From Pseudomonas sp. Bc-h (lineage in GTDB: Bacteria > Pseudomonadota > Gammaproteobacteria > Pseudomonadales > Pseudomonadaceae): a DNA stretch of 64,000 nucleotides. The stretch lies in the NCBI RefSeq assembly GCF_002080045.1, contig NZ_MUIN01000015.1, positions 157,260 through 221,259 on the forward strand, written 5' to 3'. Under the pieces are notes generated by a model that saw nothing but the letters and a program-made list of their open reading frames with translations, ran no database searches and was not told where the DNA came from. Made by a program: the position numbers and the translations under genes. Numbering within the stretch: position 1 is the first letter of the stretch; every line of letters starts with the position of its first letter. This document shows, piece by piece, positions 40,646-49,015 of the stretch.

Positions 40646-42484
40646 TCACGCACAGGCCTCTTGTGGTGTACGGCGATCCACATACACATCGCTTTTCAGC
40701 GACCAGGCAATGCCGTAGTCGTTTTCGATACGGTACTTGGCTTCCAGACGTCCGGTGGAAAAGTGTTCCAGTAATGCTTTAGGCACATTAAATACAATCC
40801 CGTTGAGGATCTGGAAGTCATCCACGGTGTTGGTTAAAACCAACGAAGCGGCTTCCATGGGTTGTCCATCGACCCATTGGTCGAATCCGGAAAGTGTCAG
40901 CGCTAAACGATCGCCAGTGCTCATGTTTCGATAGGGCTTTATCGATACTGTAGTGCCCTCTGCAACAGCGGGCAGCCGGAGCGTATGCGTGTCGTCAGCC
41001 TGATTGAATATCGCGCCCGTTAATCCACATTCACCGCCGGGCAATTGCGCTCGCCGCACTACCCGGACCCGTTGAGTGGAGGAGCGTGAAGTGTTTGGAT
41101 TGCCCGCATGGGTCACCGTGTAATGCACGGGAATGGCGCGCCCGACGCCTTCGCCCGCAATCAGCGCATTGGGGATGCAGATCACAAGATCGGCTGCGGC
41201 GTCGATATGGTTTTGGTCAAGAGAGCGCACCACCGGCAGCGGCCATGATCCCCAATAAAGGTGAATCTGGTCGCAGGCCTTGAAGCCGTCTTGCCATGGG
41301 ATCACTGCATCGGCGTTGAGCAGGTAGTCGTCTTCATCGAGGAAGTTTTGCAGCCGGTTGGTACTGTCGCTTTTGCCACGGATTTGCGGCGGCGCCAATC
41401 GTTCGTTGATCAACGTGGCGGGCATCGGGTCCTGGGGCCCGGGCAGCGTGACAAACACGTTTACCACGCAAACGGGTGACGTGCCTCGCAACTGAGTGTC
41501 GCGGTGGACCTCGTACAGAACCTTTGTTGCGCCGTCTCCGGCCGATTGCACGGTGTCGAAAGGCACGATGATCGACAGGACCACCGGCTGAAGGGTTGCC
41601 GCTTCGGTCAATACCTGGCCGGCAAGTGCCACGCCGCCCCAGTTCAGCATGATGACATCGCCCGCTTGAGCGTTGCCGTACTGAGGAATCTGCACCTGTA
41701 CACCATGGCGCGCGTCGTTGTGTTCGATCATCCCGTCGTTGGCCTGCGGCACCACCGGCGCCAGCAGGCCTTGGGGGTAATTGCGCAATTGCAGACGCAA
41801 CAGCGCCGGTTCGGAGACGATCGACAGATTGCCCGCGCGGTCGGTCACGGTGTAAGTCACCGGAATATCGCCATCGACGAGCTGCTCCAGAAAGCTGCGC
41901 TCGAAGGTGAAGACGATGTTGCTGCCGCCCAGTTCTTCTGCAGTCAGGGTGCGTTCCGGGCCGGGCTGATCGCCCCAATACGTGCGCACCACATCCCCCC
42001 ATTTGGCATCGAAGTAGCTGGGGAGGCGTGCGATCAGGACATTGTTGGCGGCTGCAAGTGATTCTTCGGTTAGGGGGAGCTGGTTGGGGTCCAAGAGCAA
42101 AGGGGCGAGGAGGTCGCCGCCGGGTGGGGTGCGGTCGACGATTAGGGGGATTTGCCGAGAGTAGGCAATTTGTCCGCCCAGCTCGTTGATAGCGGCGAAG
42201 CCCACCTGATAGGTTCCGTCATTCACCAGAAGCCCTGATGGAATTGTCAGACTCAACGGGTCGCCTGGATTCTCAGTAGTAATAGACTTTTTTTCAGCGG
42301 TTAATATCTCATTCCAGGTTAACTGGTAGGTATGTCCCGGAGAGGCCTCATTCCATACGGGAAACGTTACTTCGATCTTTTGCATTAGGTTTTCAAGCGT
42401 TACCAATCCGTCAATCGGGTCGGACTTTGGGATAGATATAGGCGTAAAAAAACGCTGGTAGTTACGTGTCTTCTTATTTTTCAT
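40646..42484 (-). CDS. Ig-like module protein, 612 aa, paralogue of the 617-aa protein
   Basis: After a basic N-terminus (MKNKKTRNYQRFFTPIS), five modules follow in the same order as in the 617-residue neighbour. Shared stretches include SDPIDGLVTLENL, GHTYQLTWNEILTAEKK, IPLIVDRTPPGG, VTYTVTDRAGNLSI and YTVTHAGNPNTSRSSTQ. There is no convincing signal peptide, transmembrane helix or enzyme motif. AAAGAGAG before ATG at 42484 supports this start over one 17 codons upstream. The gene is divergent from the autotransporter gene, with a 476-bp AT-rich region between them. Confidence 0.85.
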   Translation of the reverse strand: MKNKKTRNYQRFFTPISIPKSDPIDGLVTLENLMQKIEVTFPVWNEASPGHTYQLTWNEILTAEKKSITTENPGDPLSLTIPSGLLVNDGTYQVGFAAINELGGQIAYSRQIPLIVDRTPPGGDLLAPLLLDPNQLPLTEESLAAANNVLIARLPSYFDAKWGDVVRTYWGDQPGPERTLTAEELGGSNIVFTFERSFLEQLVDGDIPVTYTVTDRAGNLSIVSEPALLRLQLRNYPQGLLAPVVPQANDGMIEHNDARHGVQVQIPQYGNAQAGDVIMLNWGGVALAGQVLTEAATLQPVVLSIIVPFDTVQSAGDGATKVLYEVHRDTQLRGTSPVCVVNVFVTLPGPQDPMPATLINERLAPPQIRGKSDSTNRLQNFLDEDDYLLNADAVIPWQDGFKACDQIHLYWGSWPLPVVRSLDQNHIDAAADLVICIPNALIAGEGVGRAIPVHYTVTHAGNPNTSRSSTQRVRVVRRAQLPGGECGLTGAIFNQADDTHTLRLPAVAEGTTVSIKPYRNMSTGDRLALTLSGFDQWVDGQPMEAASLVLTNTVDDFQILNGIVFNVPKALLEHFSTGRLEAKYRIENDYGIAWSLKSDVYVDRRTPQEACA

Positions 42485-42960
42485 GATTGCTCTCTTTTGG
42501 GTTGGCTGTGTGTCACGTGGCAGATCGTGCTGCAAGCGTGCTACATCTTCGTTGAATTTATAGGTTGGCCTCCGATCTGTTTGGATGACATTACGCTGCT
42601 TTATCGCATCATAAGCAAGTGTTGACTAATCTCGTCTGTTGGTGATCTTTCAAATGTTGGTGGTAGATATTTATATTTTTTATCCACTTAATTCCACCTG
42701 TTTTTATACGGGCAGAAACGTCCTACAAAAGTTTAGGAAGCTGGCATTGGATACTAACGTGCCGGGTAGGCTTCAAACCTCCGCTGTTCTGAGTTAATAG
42801 TTCCAATGGTTTTTTCACTGAAATAACAATGAGGATATCTCTGTAGGAATTGGACGACATTCATTTGGGCATTCGCAGCGCGAAACGATCTCCATTTGGA
42901 TTCATAAAAATATCCCGCTGGCCGCAGGCTGTCCTTTCTTTTTAAGGGAGGACACTCGGT
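42485..42960. promoter_or_regulatory. 476-bp AT-rich divergent control region
   Basis: It separates an Ig-like gene (minus) from the autotransporter gene (plus). GGTGGTAGATATTTATATTT at 42659 nearly repeats the element at 40597, and the 30 bases before it align with those at 40556-40589. CAGAAACGTCCTAC at 42713-42726 is identical to 47265-47278. CTGTAGGAATTGGACG at about 42840 resembles CTTGTAGGATTGGGCG at about 46046. The low GC content suits silencing by MvaT-type proteins. No gene is seen within it. Confidence 0.6.
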
Positions 42961-45228
42961 GTGATCAAAGGTAAAAAACGCAGGGGCGCAGGGAGCCATT
43001 GGCAAATAATTGGCGTGGTATGCGGCGTAACGCTGGCAGCTCAAGCCATAGCCCAAGAGCAAAAAAATAGTTCGTTGCCGGGTGCGATTGTGGTGCCCGG
43101 CAATACTACGGTGACGGTTGATCAAGCTACGGGGGCTGAGTATCAGTTGATAGGTATTGGGTCGACGCTGATATTGAAGAGCAATGGACGAATAAATAAC
43201 GTCCTCAGCAATTCGCCAGATGCGGCTTTCAGGATGGAGGGAGGGTCGGTGATCCAGAATGTTGACGGTTCCAGCGTAGCTGCTGCTCTGTACCTGATGA
43301 ACAGCGAGTTCTACGCCGAAAACGCCACAATCGTCAGCCACTTTAAAACCGGCGTCCAGTTGAATGGAGAAAAAGGTCGTGCGGTCATCTTTGATAGCAA
43401 GATATCTGGCACAGGTTTCGGTGTGCAGGTCGGATCGGGAAATGTCATCTTGTCCGGGACCGAGGTGATGGGCTCCTCGAATGTCAATGGTGACGGTATT
43501 GGTGTATCCGCGTCCGCCGCAGAGATCAACATCCAGTCGCAGAGCAGAATCACGGGTGACTCGGTCGGCCTGAAGGTTGTGGCCCCAGGGAAGTTCCCCG
43601 GTGCTGGGTTCGAGGGCGGGCCCAGTTCTGTCATAGTTGACGATTCTGTGATTACCGGAATCTCGGGACCTGCCATCCAGCTGAACGACAGTACTTTGGG
43701 CATCGCCAAAGCCACCATCACCCTCCAAAACAACGCCGAGCTTATCTCCGGCAACGGCAATCTGGTCGAGGTCCACGACAAGAGCGAGCTCGATCTGATC
43801 GTCGACGACAGCCGTCTCGAGGGCGACTTGTACGCTGCCGACGAGGCGCGGCTGGATGTGGTGTTGCAGAACGATGCGCGGTTGAGCGGCAATGTGCAGA
43901 ACGTCGATAGCCTCACCATCAACTCCGATGCGCGCTGGCAGATGCTGGGGGATAACAACCTGCCGGTGCTGAAGCTGGGGGCCGGGCGGGTGAGTTTTCG
44001 TGGAGAGGGGTTCAATACCCTGACCGTGGGTGAGCTGTCCGGGCGTGGTGTGTTCGACATGCGCATCAACCTGGACAACGCCACCGGCGACTTGCTGAAC
44101 GTCACCGGCCAGGCCAGCGGTTTCCATCACGTCAACGTCGCGAACACCGGTGCAGAAGTGGTGCCTGCGGAGTTCGATGCCCTGCGCATCATCCATACCG
44201 AAGGTGGCGACGCCGAGTTCGAACTGGTCGGCAACCAGAACCGCGCCGACCTCGGCGTCTATTCCTACGCCCTGGAGCAACAAGGCACGGACTGGTTCAT
44301 TGTCGGTTCCGGCAAGATCATCAGCCCGTCGACCCAGAGCGCCTTGGCGCTGTTCAACGTCGGTCCGACGATCTGGAACAGCGAGCTGAGCACCTTGCGC
44401 AGTCGTATGGGCGAGGTCCGTGGGCAGGAGTCGGGCGGTGGCTGGATTCGCACTTATGGCAACCGCTTCAATGCGTCGCTCGATTCGGGAGTGGATTATC
44501 AGCAGAAGCAGCACGGGCTGTCGTTCGGTGCCGATACGCCGGTGCCGGTCGGTGACGGGCAGCTGCTGGTGGGGCTGATGGGCGGTTACAGCAAGTCGGA
44601 TCTGGACCTGAGCCGTGGCACCTCCGGTCAGGTCGACAGCTATTACGTCGGCGCTTACGGCACCTGGCTGTCGGAGGAGGGGTATTACCTGGACGGCGTG
44701 GTGAAGCTGAACAAGTTTCACAACGAGTCGAAGGTGGCGATGAGCGACGGCGCGAAGGCCAAGGGCGATTACAGCAACATGGCCATGGGCGGATCGGTGG
44801 AGTTCGGCAAGCACATCAAACTGCCTGACGACTACTTCGTCGAGCCTTACGCGCAGCTGTCGAGCGTGTGGATCGATGGCAGCGACTACACGCTGGACAA
44901 TGGCTTGCAGGCCAAGACCCGCCAGACCCAGTCGGTATTGGGCAAGGTCGGTGCCACCGTCGGGCGGCAGTTCGCGCTCAAGGATGGCGGCGTGGTACAG
45001 CCATACGTGCGTGTGGCGGGGGCGCATGAGTTCTCCCGTAGCAATGACGTCAAGGTCAATGACCAACGCTTCGACAACGACCTGTTCGGCTCCCGCGCCG
45101 AGCTGGGCGCCGGGGTCTCGGTGTCGCTCTCCGAGCGTCTGCAGGTGCATGCCGACTTCGATTACATGAAGGGCGAGCATGTCGAGCAGCCGTGGGGCGC
45201 GAATGTCGGCCTGCGTCTGGCGTTCTAA
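42961..45228 (+). CDS. Pertactin-like autotransporter
   Basis: The protein (755 aa) has a basic N-terminus and a signal peptide (WQIIGVVCGVTLAAQAIAQE), a passenger of repeated short beta strands (ISGTGFGVQVGSGNVILSGT and similar) typical of a right-handed beta helix, and a C-terminal barrel of about 280 residues from GGGWIRTYGNRFNASLDSGV to GANVGLRLAF with terminal Phe. ALALFNVGPTIWNSELSTLR is the pre-barrel helix. No protease triad or RGD is seen. GTG is the start, with AAGGGAGGA eight bases before it. It faces the opposite way from the surrounding Ig-like genes. A role in adhesion or biofilm is likely but not shown. Confidence 0.92.
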   Translation: MIKGKKRRGAGSHWQIIGVVCGVTLAAQAIAQEQKNSSLPGAIVVPGNTTVTVDQATGAEYQLIGIGSTLILKSNGRINNVLSNSPDAAFRMEGGSVIQNVDGSSVAAALYLMNSEFYAENATIVSHFKTGVQLNGEKGRAVIFDSKISGTGFGVQVGSGNVILSGTEVMGSSNVNGDGIGVSASAAEINIQSQSRITGDSVGLKVVAPGKFPGAGFEGGPSSVIVDDSVITGISGPAIQLNDSTLGIAKATITLQNNAELISGNGNLVEVHDKSELDLIVDDSRLEGDLYAADEARLDVVLQNDARLSGNVQNVDSLTINSDARWQMLGDNNLPVLKLGAGRVSFRGEGFNTLTVGELSGRGVFDMRINLDNATGDLLNVTGQASGFHHVNVANTGAEVVPAEFDALRIIHTEGGDAEFELVGNQNRADLGVYSYALEQQGTDWFIVGSGKIISPSTQSALALFNVGPTIWNSELSTLRSRMGEVRGQESGGGWIRTYGNRFNASLDSGVDYQQKQHGLSFGADTPVPVGDGQLLVGLMGGYSKSDLDLSRGTSGQVDSYYVGAYGTWLSEEGYYLDGVVKLNKFHNESKVAMSDGAKAKGDYSNMAMGGSVEFGKHIKLPDDYFVEPYAQLSSVWIDGSDYTLDNGLQAKTRQTQSVLGKVGATVGRQFALKDGGVVQPYVRVAGAHEFSRSNDVKVNDQRFDNDLFGSRAELGAGVSVSLSERLQVHADFDYMKGEHVEQPWGANVGLRLAF

Positions 45229-45267
45229 GCCTTCGGGCGATTGATCGCCGCTTGTGATGTTGTGTTG

Positions 45268-45304
45268 AAAGCCCCGGTTGCAGCGATGCCGCCGGGGCTT
45301 TTTC
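45268..45304 (+). terminator. Intrinsic terminator after the autotransporter gene
   Basis: AAAGCCCCGG and CCGGGGCTTTTT form a 10-bp stem followed by T residues. The matching A-run on the other side would also let it work for the convergent Ig-like gene that ends at 45323. Confidence 0.9.
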
Positions 45305-45322
45305 AGTTGCTCCGAATGGGCG

Positions 45323-45985
45323 TCATGGGCGCAGTTTGCGGCGACGAATCCCACGAATGCGGCTGGGAGCCCGTGGGCGCGGCTTGCCGTCGCCGATCAG
45401 CGTTACTTTCAGGGTTTCGGAGACGCCGATCAGGCGTGAGCGACGCACCACTTCGTAGCGCACCTCGACGACGCCGTCCTTGTAGTCGCCCAACCGTTCG
45501 CTGTTCAGGTATTGAATCAGGCGCGGTCCCGTGCGGCGCTTTGACTCCGGAATCGTGGTGTAGAAGGTGTTGTAGCCCCAGCGCATCCTCAGTTGGTCGC
45601 CAACCCAGAGCCTGGGTGAACGAGGGATGTTGATGTACACGCCGATGATCAATTGCTCATAGGTCACGCTGTCGGGCGTGTTGCCGCTGAGATAGGGCGC
45701 GGGATAGATCGGGTTTGCCCGTACGGTTTCTTCATCGGGCTGCCAAGGGAAACTCGGCACGCTCTGCAGGTAGTCGGGATACGTGACAGCCGTTTCCTTG
45801 GAGCTGGACTCGCCAGCGGGTACTGCAAGCAGGTCTTCGTAAAGCGGTGGCGGCGTGCTGCTCTCGTCGGATTGTTTAGCCTCCTCGCTGTTTACCATTA
45901 ACGGATTGTCGCTTGAGTCCTCGCACATATCCGTGTCCTTTTTCTGCGGATCGATGGGGGGCTGAATATCCATTTCGTCTTCCAT
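45323..45985 (-). CDS. Single-module Ig-like protein with acidic N-terminus
   Basis: The protein (220 aa) has an acidic, Ser/Pro-rich start (about residues 1-75, SDESSTPPPLYEDLL), then one beta-sandwich module (IIGVYINIPRSPRLWVGDQL, RMRWGYN, VEVRYEVVRRSRLIGVSETL), and a very basic end (RAPSRIRGIRRRKLRP). The module pattern matches that in the larger neighbours. No signal peptide is seen. AAGGAG before the ATG supports the start. The opposite charges of its two ends suggest binding to partners or to nucleic acid, but this is speculative. Confidence 0.8.
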   Translation of the reverse strand: MEDEMDIQPPIDPQKKDTDMCEDSSDNPLMVNSEEAKQSDESSTPPPLYEDLLAVPAGESSSKETAVTYPDYLQSVPSFPWQPDEETVRANPIYPAPYLSGNTPDSVTYEQLIIGVYINIPRSPRLWVGDQLRMRWGYNTFYTTIPESKRRTGPRLIQYLNSERLGDYKDGVVEVRYEVVRRSRLIGVSETLKVTLIGDGKPRPRAPSRIRGIRRRKLRP

Positions 45986-46413
45986 GAAAACTCCTTGGTC
46001 AGATGGCTGTTACCACGTTTAAAAAGCTCAGACGATTACAATCCAACTTGTAGGATTGGGCGTCCGGGTTGCATATGGTTGATTCGAAAGATGCTGCTGT
46101 CAATCGCACCGGTTGCAGAGGTAGTACATGACTTTGTCAGTGAAATATTGCCTCTTGAAGATTGTTTTGAGTTGTGTGTTTGATTGTGTGTCTCCAATGT
46201 TTTCGGTGTTTTGTAAGTGTCTGTACCTGGCGCCGCAGCATGCTGTTTGTGCCTGTTATGAGGACGCGTCCCACGATGCTGTAGGAAAAAAGGAAATAAG
46301 CAGCGAAAAAATAAGTGAAAATAATTCTCGCAGAACAAAAGTTGACAGATCTTCCATGCGACCGCGTGGAAGATCTGCGTGCTGATATTCAACTGAATAT
46401 CGATATTGTGTCG
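45986..46413. other. 428-bp AT-rich gap between two Ig-like genes
   Basis: No reliable gene is seen; short frames here have odd composition. It holds the upstream region of the single-module gene, two TGTAGGA motifs (near 46048 and 46280) resembling one before the autotransporter gene, and the terminator of the following gene. Base composition is clearly lower in GC than the coding parts. Confidence 0.6.
46342..46377 (-). terminator. Hairpin after the short Ig-like gene
   Basis: CAGATCTTCCA and TGGAAGATCTG form an 11-bp stem with a ten-base loop, 37 bases past the stop of the minus-strand gene ending at 46414. TCAACTTTTG follows on that strand. It is probably its terminator. Confidence 0.7.
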
Positions 46414-47085
46414 TTACAATTTAATTGAGAGCAGAACCGGCAGCGACATGATCGAGGGGTTACCCGCCCGGTCCGTCACCAGGTACTCGAAAGAGACGTT
46501 TTCGGCTGCAAGGCTTTGCATGACCTTACGCTCAAAGTCGATCTCGATCGGGCGCAGGGTGAGCTCGTCGGCTTGTACCGTGTGGGCTGGGCCGGGGGTG
46601 CCGTTGCACAGGGTCTGGATCACATCGCCTTGTTCCATGCCTGCGTACCCGGGGATCAGGCCGGTGAGGCGGTCGCTGAAGGAGGCGTTGGGGAAGATCA
46701 TGGGGGCGAGAAGTGCGGCACCGGGGCGGGAGCGGTCGACTTTTAGAGGTATTACAGGAGATAGGTCAGAAACTTGCGTATTTGGACTGGTTGCTCTGAA
46801 CCCTAACCAGTAAATTCCGTTTTGATTCAGAAGGTCTTCATTTAAATAGACAGTGATCATATCCCCGATCTGGTCTGCTTCGGTAATGATCCTGGTATCA
46901 CCGACTGCCTGCTCATTGAGCATCAGCTGAAAGTAGTACCCAGGGATCGCCGCTTCCCACACTTCGACTTTCACTGGGATGGGCATGGATAAATCCACGG
47001 TTTTCAACAATCCATCCGACGGGTCCGCAATGTCTACGACTGGCGGGGTGAAAGGAACAGGCGCTTTAAAATCTATACGGCTCAT
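46414..47085 (-). CDS. Short Ig-like protein, paralogue of the N-terminal modules
   Basis: The 223-residue protein matches only the first two modules of the 612- and 617-residue proteins: SDGLLKTVDL, a YYFQLMLNEQ strand, VIPLKVDRSRPGAALLAPMI, GYAGMEQGDVIQTLCNG and FEYLVTDRAGNPSIMSLPV. It stops cleanly after module 2, so it is a complete short form or an old truncation. No signal peptide is seen. AAGGAGA before ATG at 47085 supports the start. Its upstream region shares elements with those of the two larger genes. Confidence 0.83.
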   Translation of the reverse strand: MSRIDFKAPVPFTPPVVDIADPSDGLLKTVDLSMPIPVKVEVWEAAIPGYYFQLMLNEQAVGDTRIITEADQIGDMITVYLNEDLLNQNGIYWLGFRATSPNTQVSDLSPVIPLKVDRSRPGAALLAPMIFPNASFSDRLTGLIPGYAGMEQGDVIQTLCNGTPGPAHTVQADELTLRPIEIDFERKVMQSLAAENVSFEYLVTDRAGNPSIMSLPVLLSIKL

Positions 47086-47202
47086 AAAATTCTCCTTTTG
47101 CACACTCACCCGCATCCACTCACCGGACGAGCGCACGTTTAATTGACAGTTCTAGATCAGCAAAAACACCCTGAAGGTATTAATTATTTATCGCTAATCT
47201 GA

Positions 47203-47278
47203 ATTTCAACTAATAGCGATTCACTTCCGCTGTCAACTCCAGATAACCTTCATTCGAGCAACTTCAGAAACGTCCTAC
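47203..47278 (-). promoter_or_regulatory. Upstream elements shared within the Ig-like cluster
   Basis: ATTTCAACTAATAGC (47203-47217) and GCTGTCAA (47229-47236) repeat those at 40556-40589 with the same spacing. CAGAAACGTCCTAC (47265-47278) repeats 42713-42726; on the minus strand it reads GTAGGACGTTTCTG. They lie 118-193 bases before the short Ig-like gene. A shared regulator is likely. Confidence 0.6.
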
Positions 47279-47293
47279 TTTTCACCCGGCCAT

Positions 47294-47322
47294 AAAAAAC
47301 CCCGGCAGTTTCGCTGCCGGGG
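47294..47322 (-). terminator. Intrinsic terminator after aer
   Basis: On the minus strand CCCCGGCAG and CTGCCGGGG enclose a five-base loop and are followed by six T residues, 24 bases past the aer stop. Confidence 0.92.
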
Positions 47323-47345
47323 CGTGTGGTGTTGCGCGCAGGGTT

Positions 47346-48911
47346 TTAGCGGTTGAAGCGCTCCACCAGCGAGTATTGGGTGTGGGCGGTGTGGGTCAGT
47401 TCGGCGCTCAGGGTGGCGGAGCGGCGGGCTTCGTCGGAGGTCTGGTCAGCGAGTTGGGCGATGGTGCTGATGTTGCGGCTGACTTCTTCGGCGACCGAGC
47501 TTTGTTCTTCGGTGGCGGCGGCGATCTGGGTCGCCATGTCGGTAATGTTGGCGACCGCATCGCTGATGCCCACCAGCGCCTTGTCGGCTTCCATGACCTG
47601 CTCGACGCCTGCTTGCGCTTGGCGACGACCGGTTTCCATGGTCTGCACCGCGTTGTTGGCGGTGGTCTGCAGTTTGGCGATCAGCGAATGGATCTGCCCG
47701 GTGGACTCAGTGGTGCGTTGCGCCAGTTGGCGAACTTCGTCGGCGACCACGGCAAAGCCACGGCCCATTTCACCGGCGCGAGCCGCTTCGATAGCGGCGT
47801 TGAGGGCCAGCAGGTTGGTCTGGTCGGCGATGCCTTTGATCACGTCGACCACGCCACCGATTTCGTCGCTGTCCTTGGCGAGTTGGGTCACGGTCAGGCC
47901 GGTTTCACCTACCGATGCCGACAGCCGCTGAATGGCTTCGCGGGTTTCGCTGGCGATGTCGCGGCCGCGACGGGTCAGCTGGTTGGCCTGTTGCGTGGCG
48001 TCGGCGGTGCGTTGTACGTGGCTGGCAACTTCCTGGGTGGTCGAGGCCATCTGGTTGATCGCAGTCGCCACCTGTTCGGTTTCCACGCGCTGACGTTCCA
48101 GGCCGTTGGAGCTGGCCTGGGCCAGGCTGTCGGACTGCCTTGCCTGGGAATTCAGGTGCTCGGCGGTGTCCTGCAAGCGAGTGAGGCACGTCTTCAGGCG
48201 CGCCTCCTGGCTGAGGATGGACATTTCCAGGCGGGCCTGCGGACCACGGCTGTCGGTGTACATCTGCGCGATGAGCGGGTCGGAGGTGGTCTGTTCGGCC
48301 AGGCGCAGCAGGCGCTTGATGCCGCGCTGTTGCCAGCTCAGCCCGAGCAGGCCGAGCGGCACGGACAGCGCTGCGGCCAGCGCAAAGCCCCAATGGGAGT
48401 TGAGCCAGACGCCGATCAGGAAGCTCAACTGGCTGACCATGATGAACGGCAGCCAGTCCTGCAGCACCGGCAGCCACTTGTCGCGGCTTGGCACGGCGGC
48501 CTTGCCACTGTTCAGGCGCTGGTAAAGGGCTTCGGCGCGACGAATCTGTTCGGCAGTGGGTTTGATCCGCACCGACTCGAAGCCGATTACCTGTTTGTTG
48601 TCGAAGATCGGCGTGACGTAGGCGTTGACCCAGTAATGATCGCCGTTCTTGCAGCGGTTCTTGACGATGCCCATCCACGGCAGGCCCTGCTTGAGCGTGC
48701 TCCACATGTGCTCGAACACCGCCGACGGCACGTCGGGGTGGCGCACGGTGTTGTGGGGGGCCTTGAGGAGTTCATCGTGAGTGAAGCCGCTGATCTCGAC
48801 GAACGCCTCGTTGCAGTAGGTGATCACGCCACGGGCATCGGTGGTGGAAATCAACCGTTGCTGCGCCGGGAAGGTCCGTTCGCGTTGGGTGATGGGCTGG
48901 TTATTGCGCAT
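47346..48911 (-). CDS. aer: Aer-type PAS chemoreceptor for energy taxis
   Basis: The protein (521 aa) starts with RNNQPITQRERTFPAQQRLI, then a PAS domain (about residues 15-120; TTDARGVITYCNEAFVEISG) that in Aer binds FAD. A hydrophobic stretch at 153-192 anchors it without a periplasmic domain. The signalling hairpin has the methyl-accepting core IKGIADQTNLLALNAAIEAA and RAGEMGRGFAVVADEVRQLA. It guides cells by redox state, towards favourable oxygen. The location next to acnA and near ccoNOQP matches the P. aeruginosa aer locus. I found no convincing Anr box upstream. The ATG is preceded by a weak site. Confidence 0.93.
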   Translation of the reverse strand: MRNNQPITQRERTFPAQQRLISTTDARGVITYCNEAFVEISGFTHDELLKAPHNTVRHPDVPSAVFEHMWSTLKQGLPWMGIVKNRCKNGDHYWVNAYVTPIFDNKQVIGFESVRIKPTAEQIRRAEALYQRLNSGKAAVPSRDKWLPVLQDWLPFIMVSQLSFLIGVWLNSHWGFALAAALSVPLGLLGLSWQQRGIKRLLRLAEQTTSDPLIAQMYTDSRGPQARLEMSILSQEARLKTCLTRLQDTAEHLNSQARQSDSLAQASSNGLERQRVETEQVATAINQMASTTQEVASHVQRTADATQQANQLTRRGRDIASETREAIQRLSASVGETGLTVTQLAKDSDEIGGVVDVIKGIADQTNLLALNAAIEAARAGEMGRGFAVVADEVRQLAQRTTESTGQIHSLIAKLQTTANNAVQTMETGRRQAQAGVEQVMEADKALVGISDAVANITDMATQIAAATEEQSSVAEEVSRNISTIAQLADQTSDEARRSATLSAELTHTAHTQYSLVERFNR

Positions 48912-49015
48912 AAGCTGTTCAATCCGGGAAGGCTTTGATGAGTTATCGGCGCAGCCCTCAGGAAATTAAGCGTTTTGTGAACTGCGTCATGGGACGGTTT
49001 GTCGCACGGCGACGT

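Noticed and set aside
42754..45354. 866-codon frame opposite the autotransporter gene
   Set aside because: It lies antisense to a clear signal-peptide plus beta-barrel protein and has a His/Gln/Val-rich shadow composition.
48912..48990. Anr box upstream of aer
   Set aside because: TTGATGAGTTATCGG keeps only one half site and the spacing is off.
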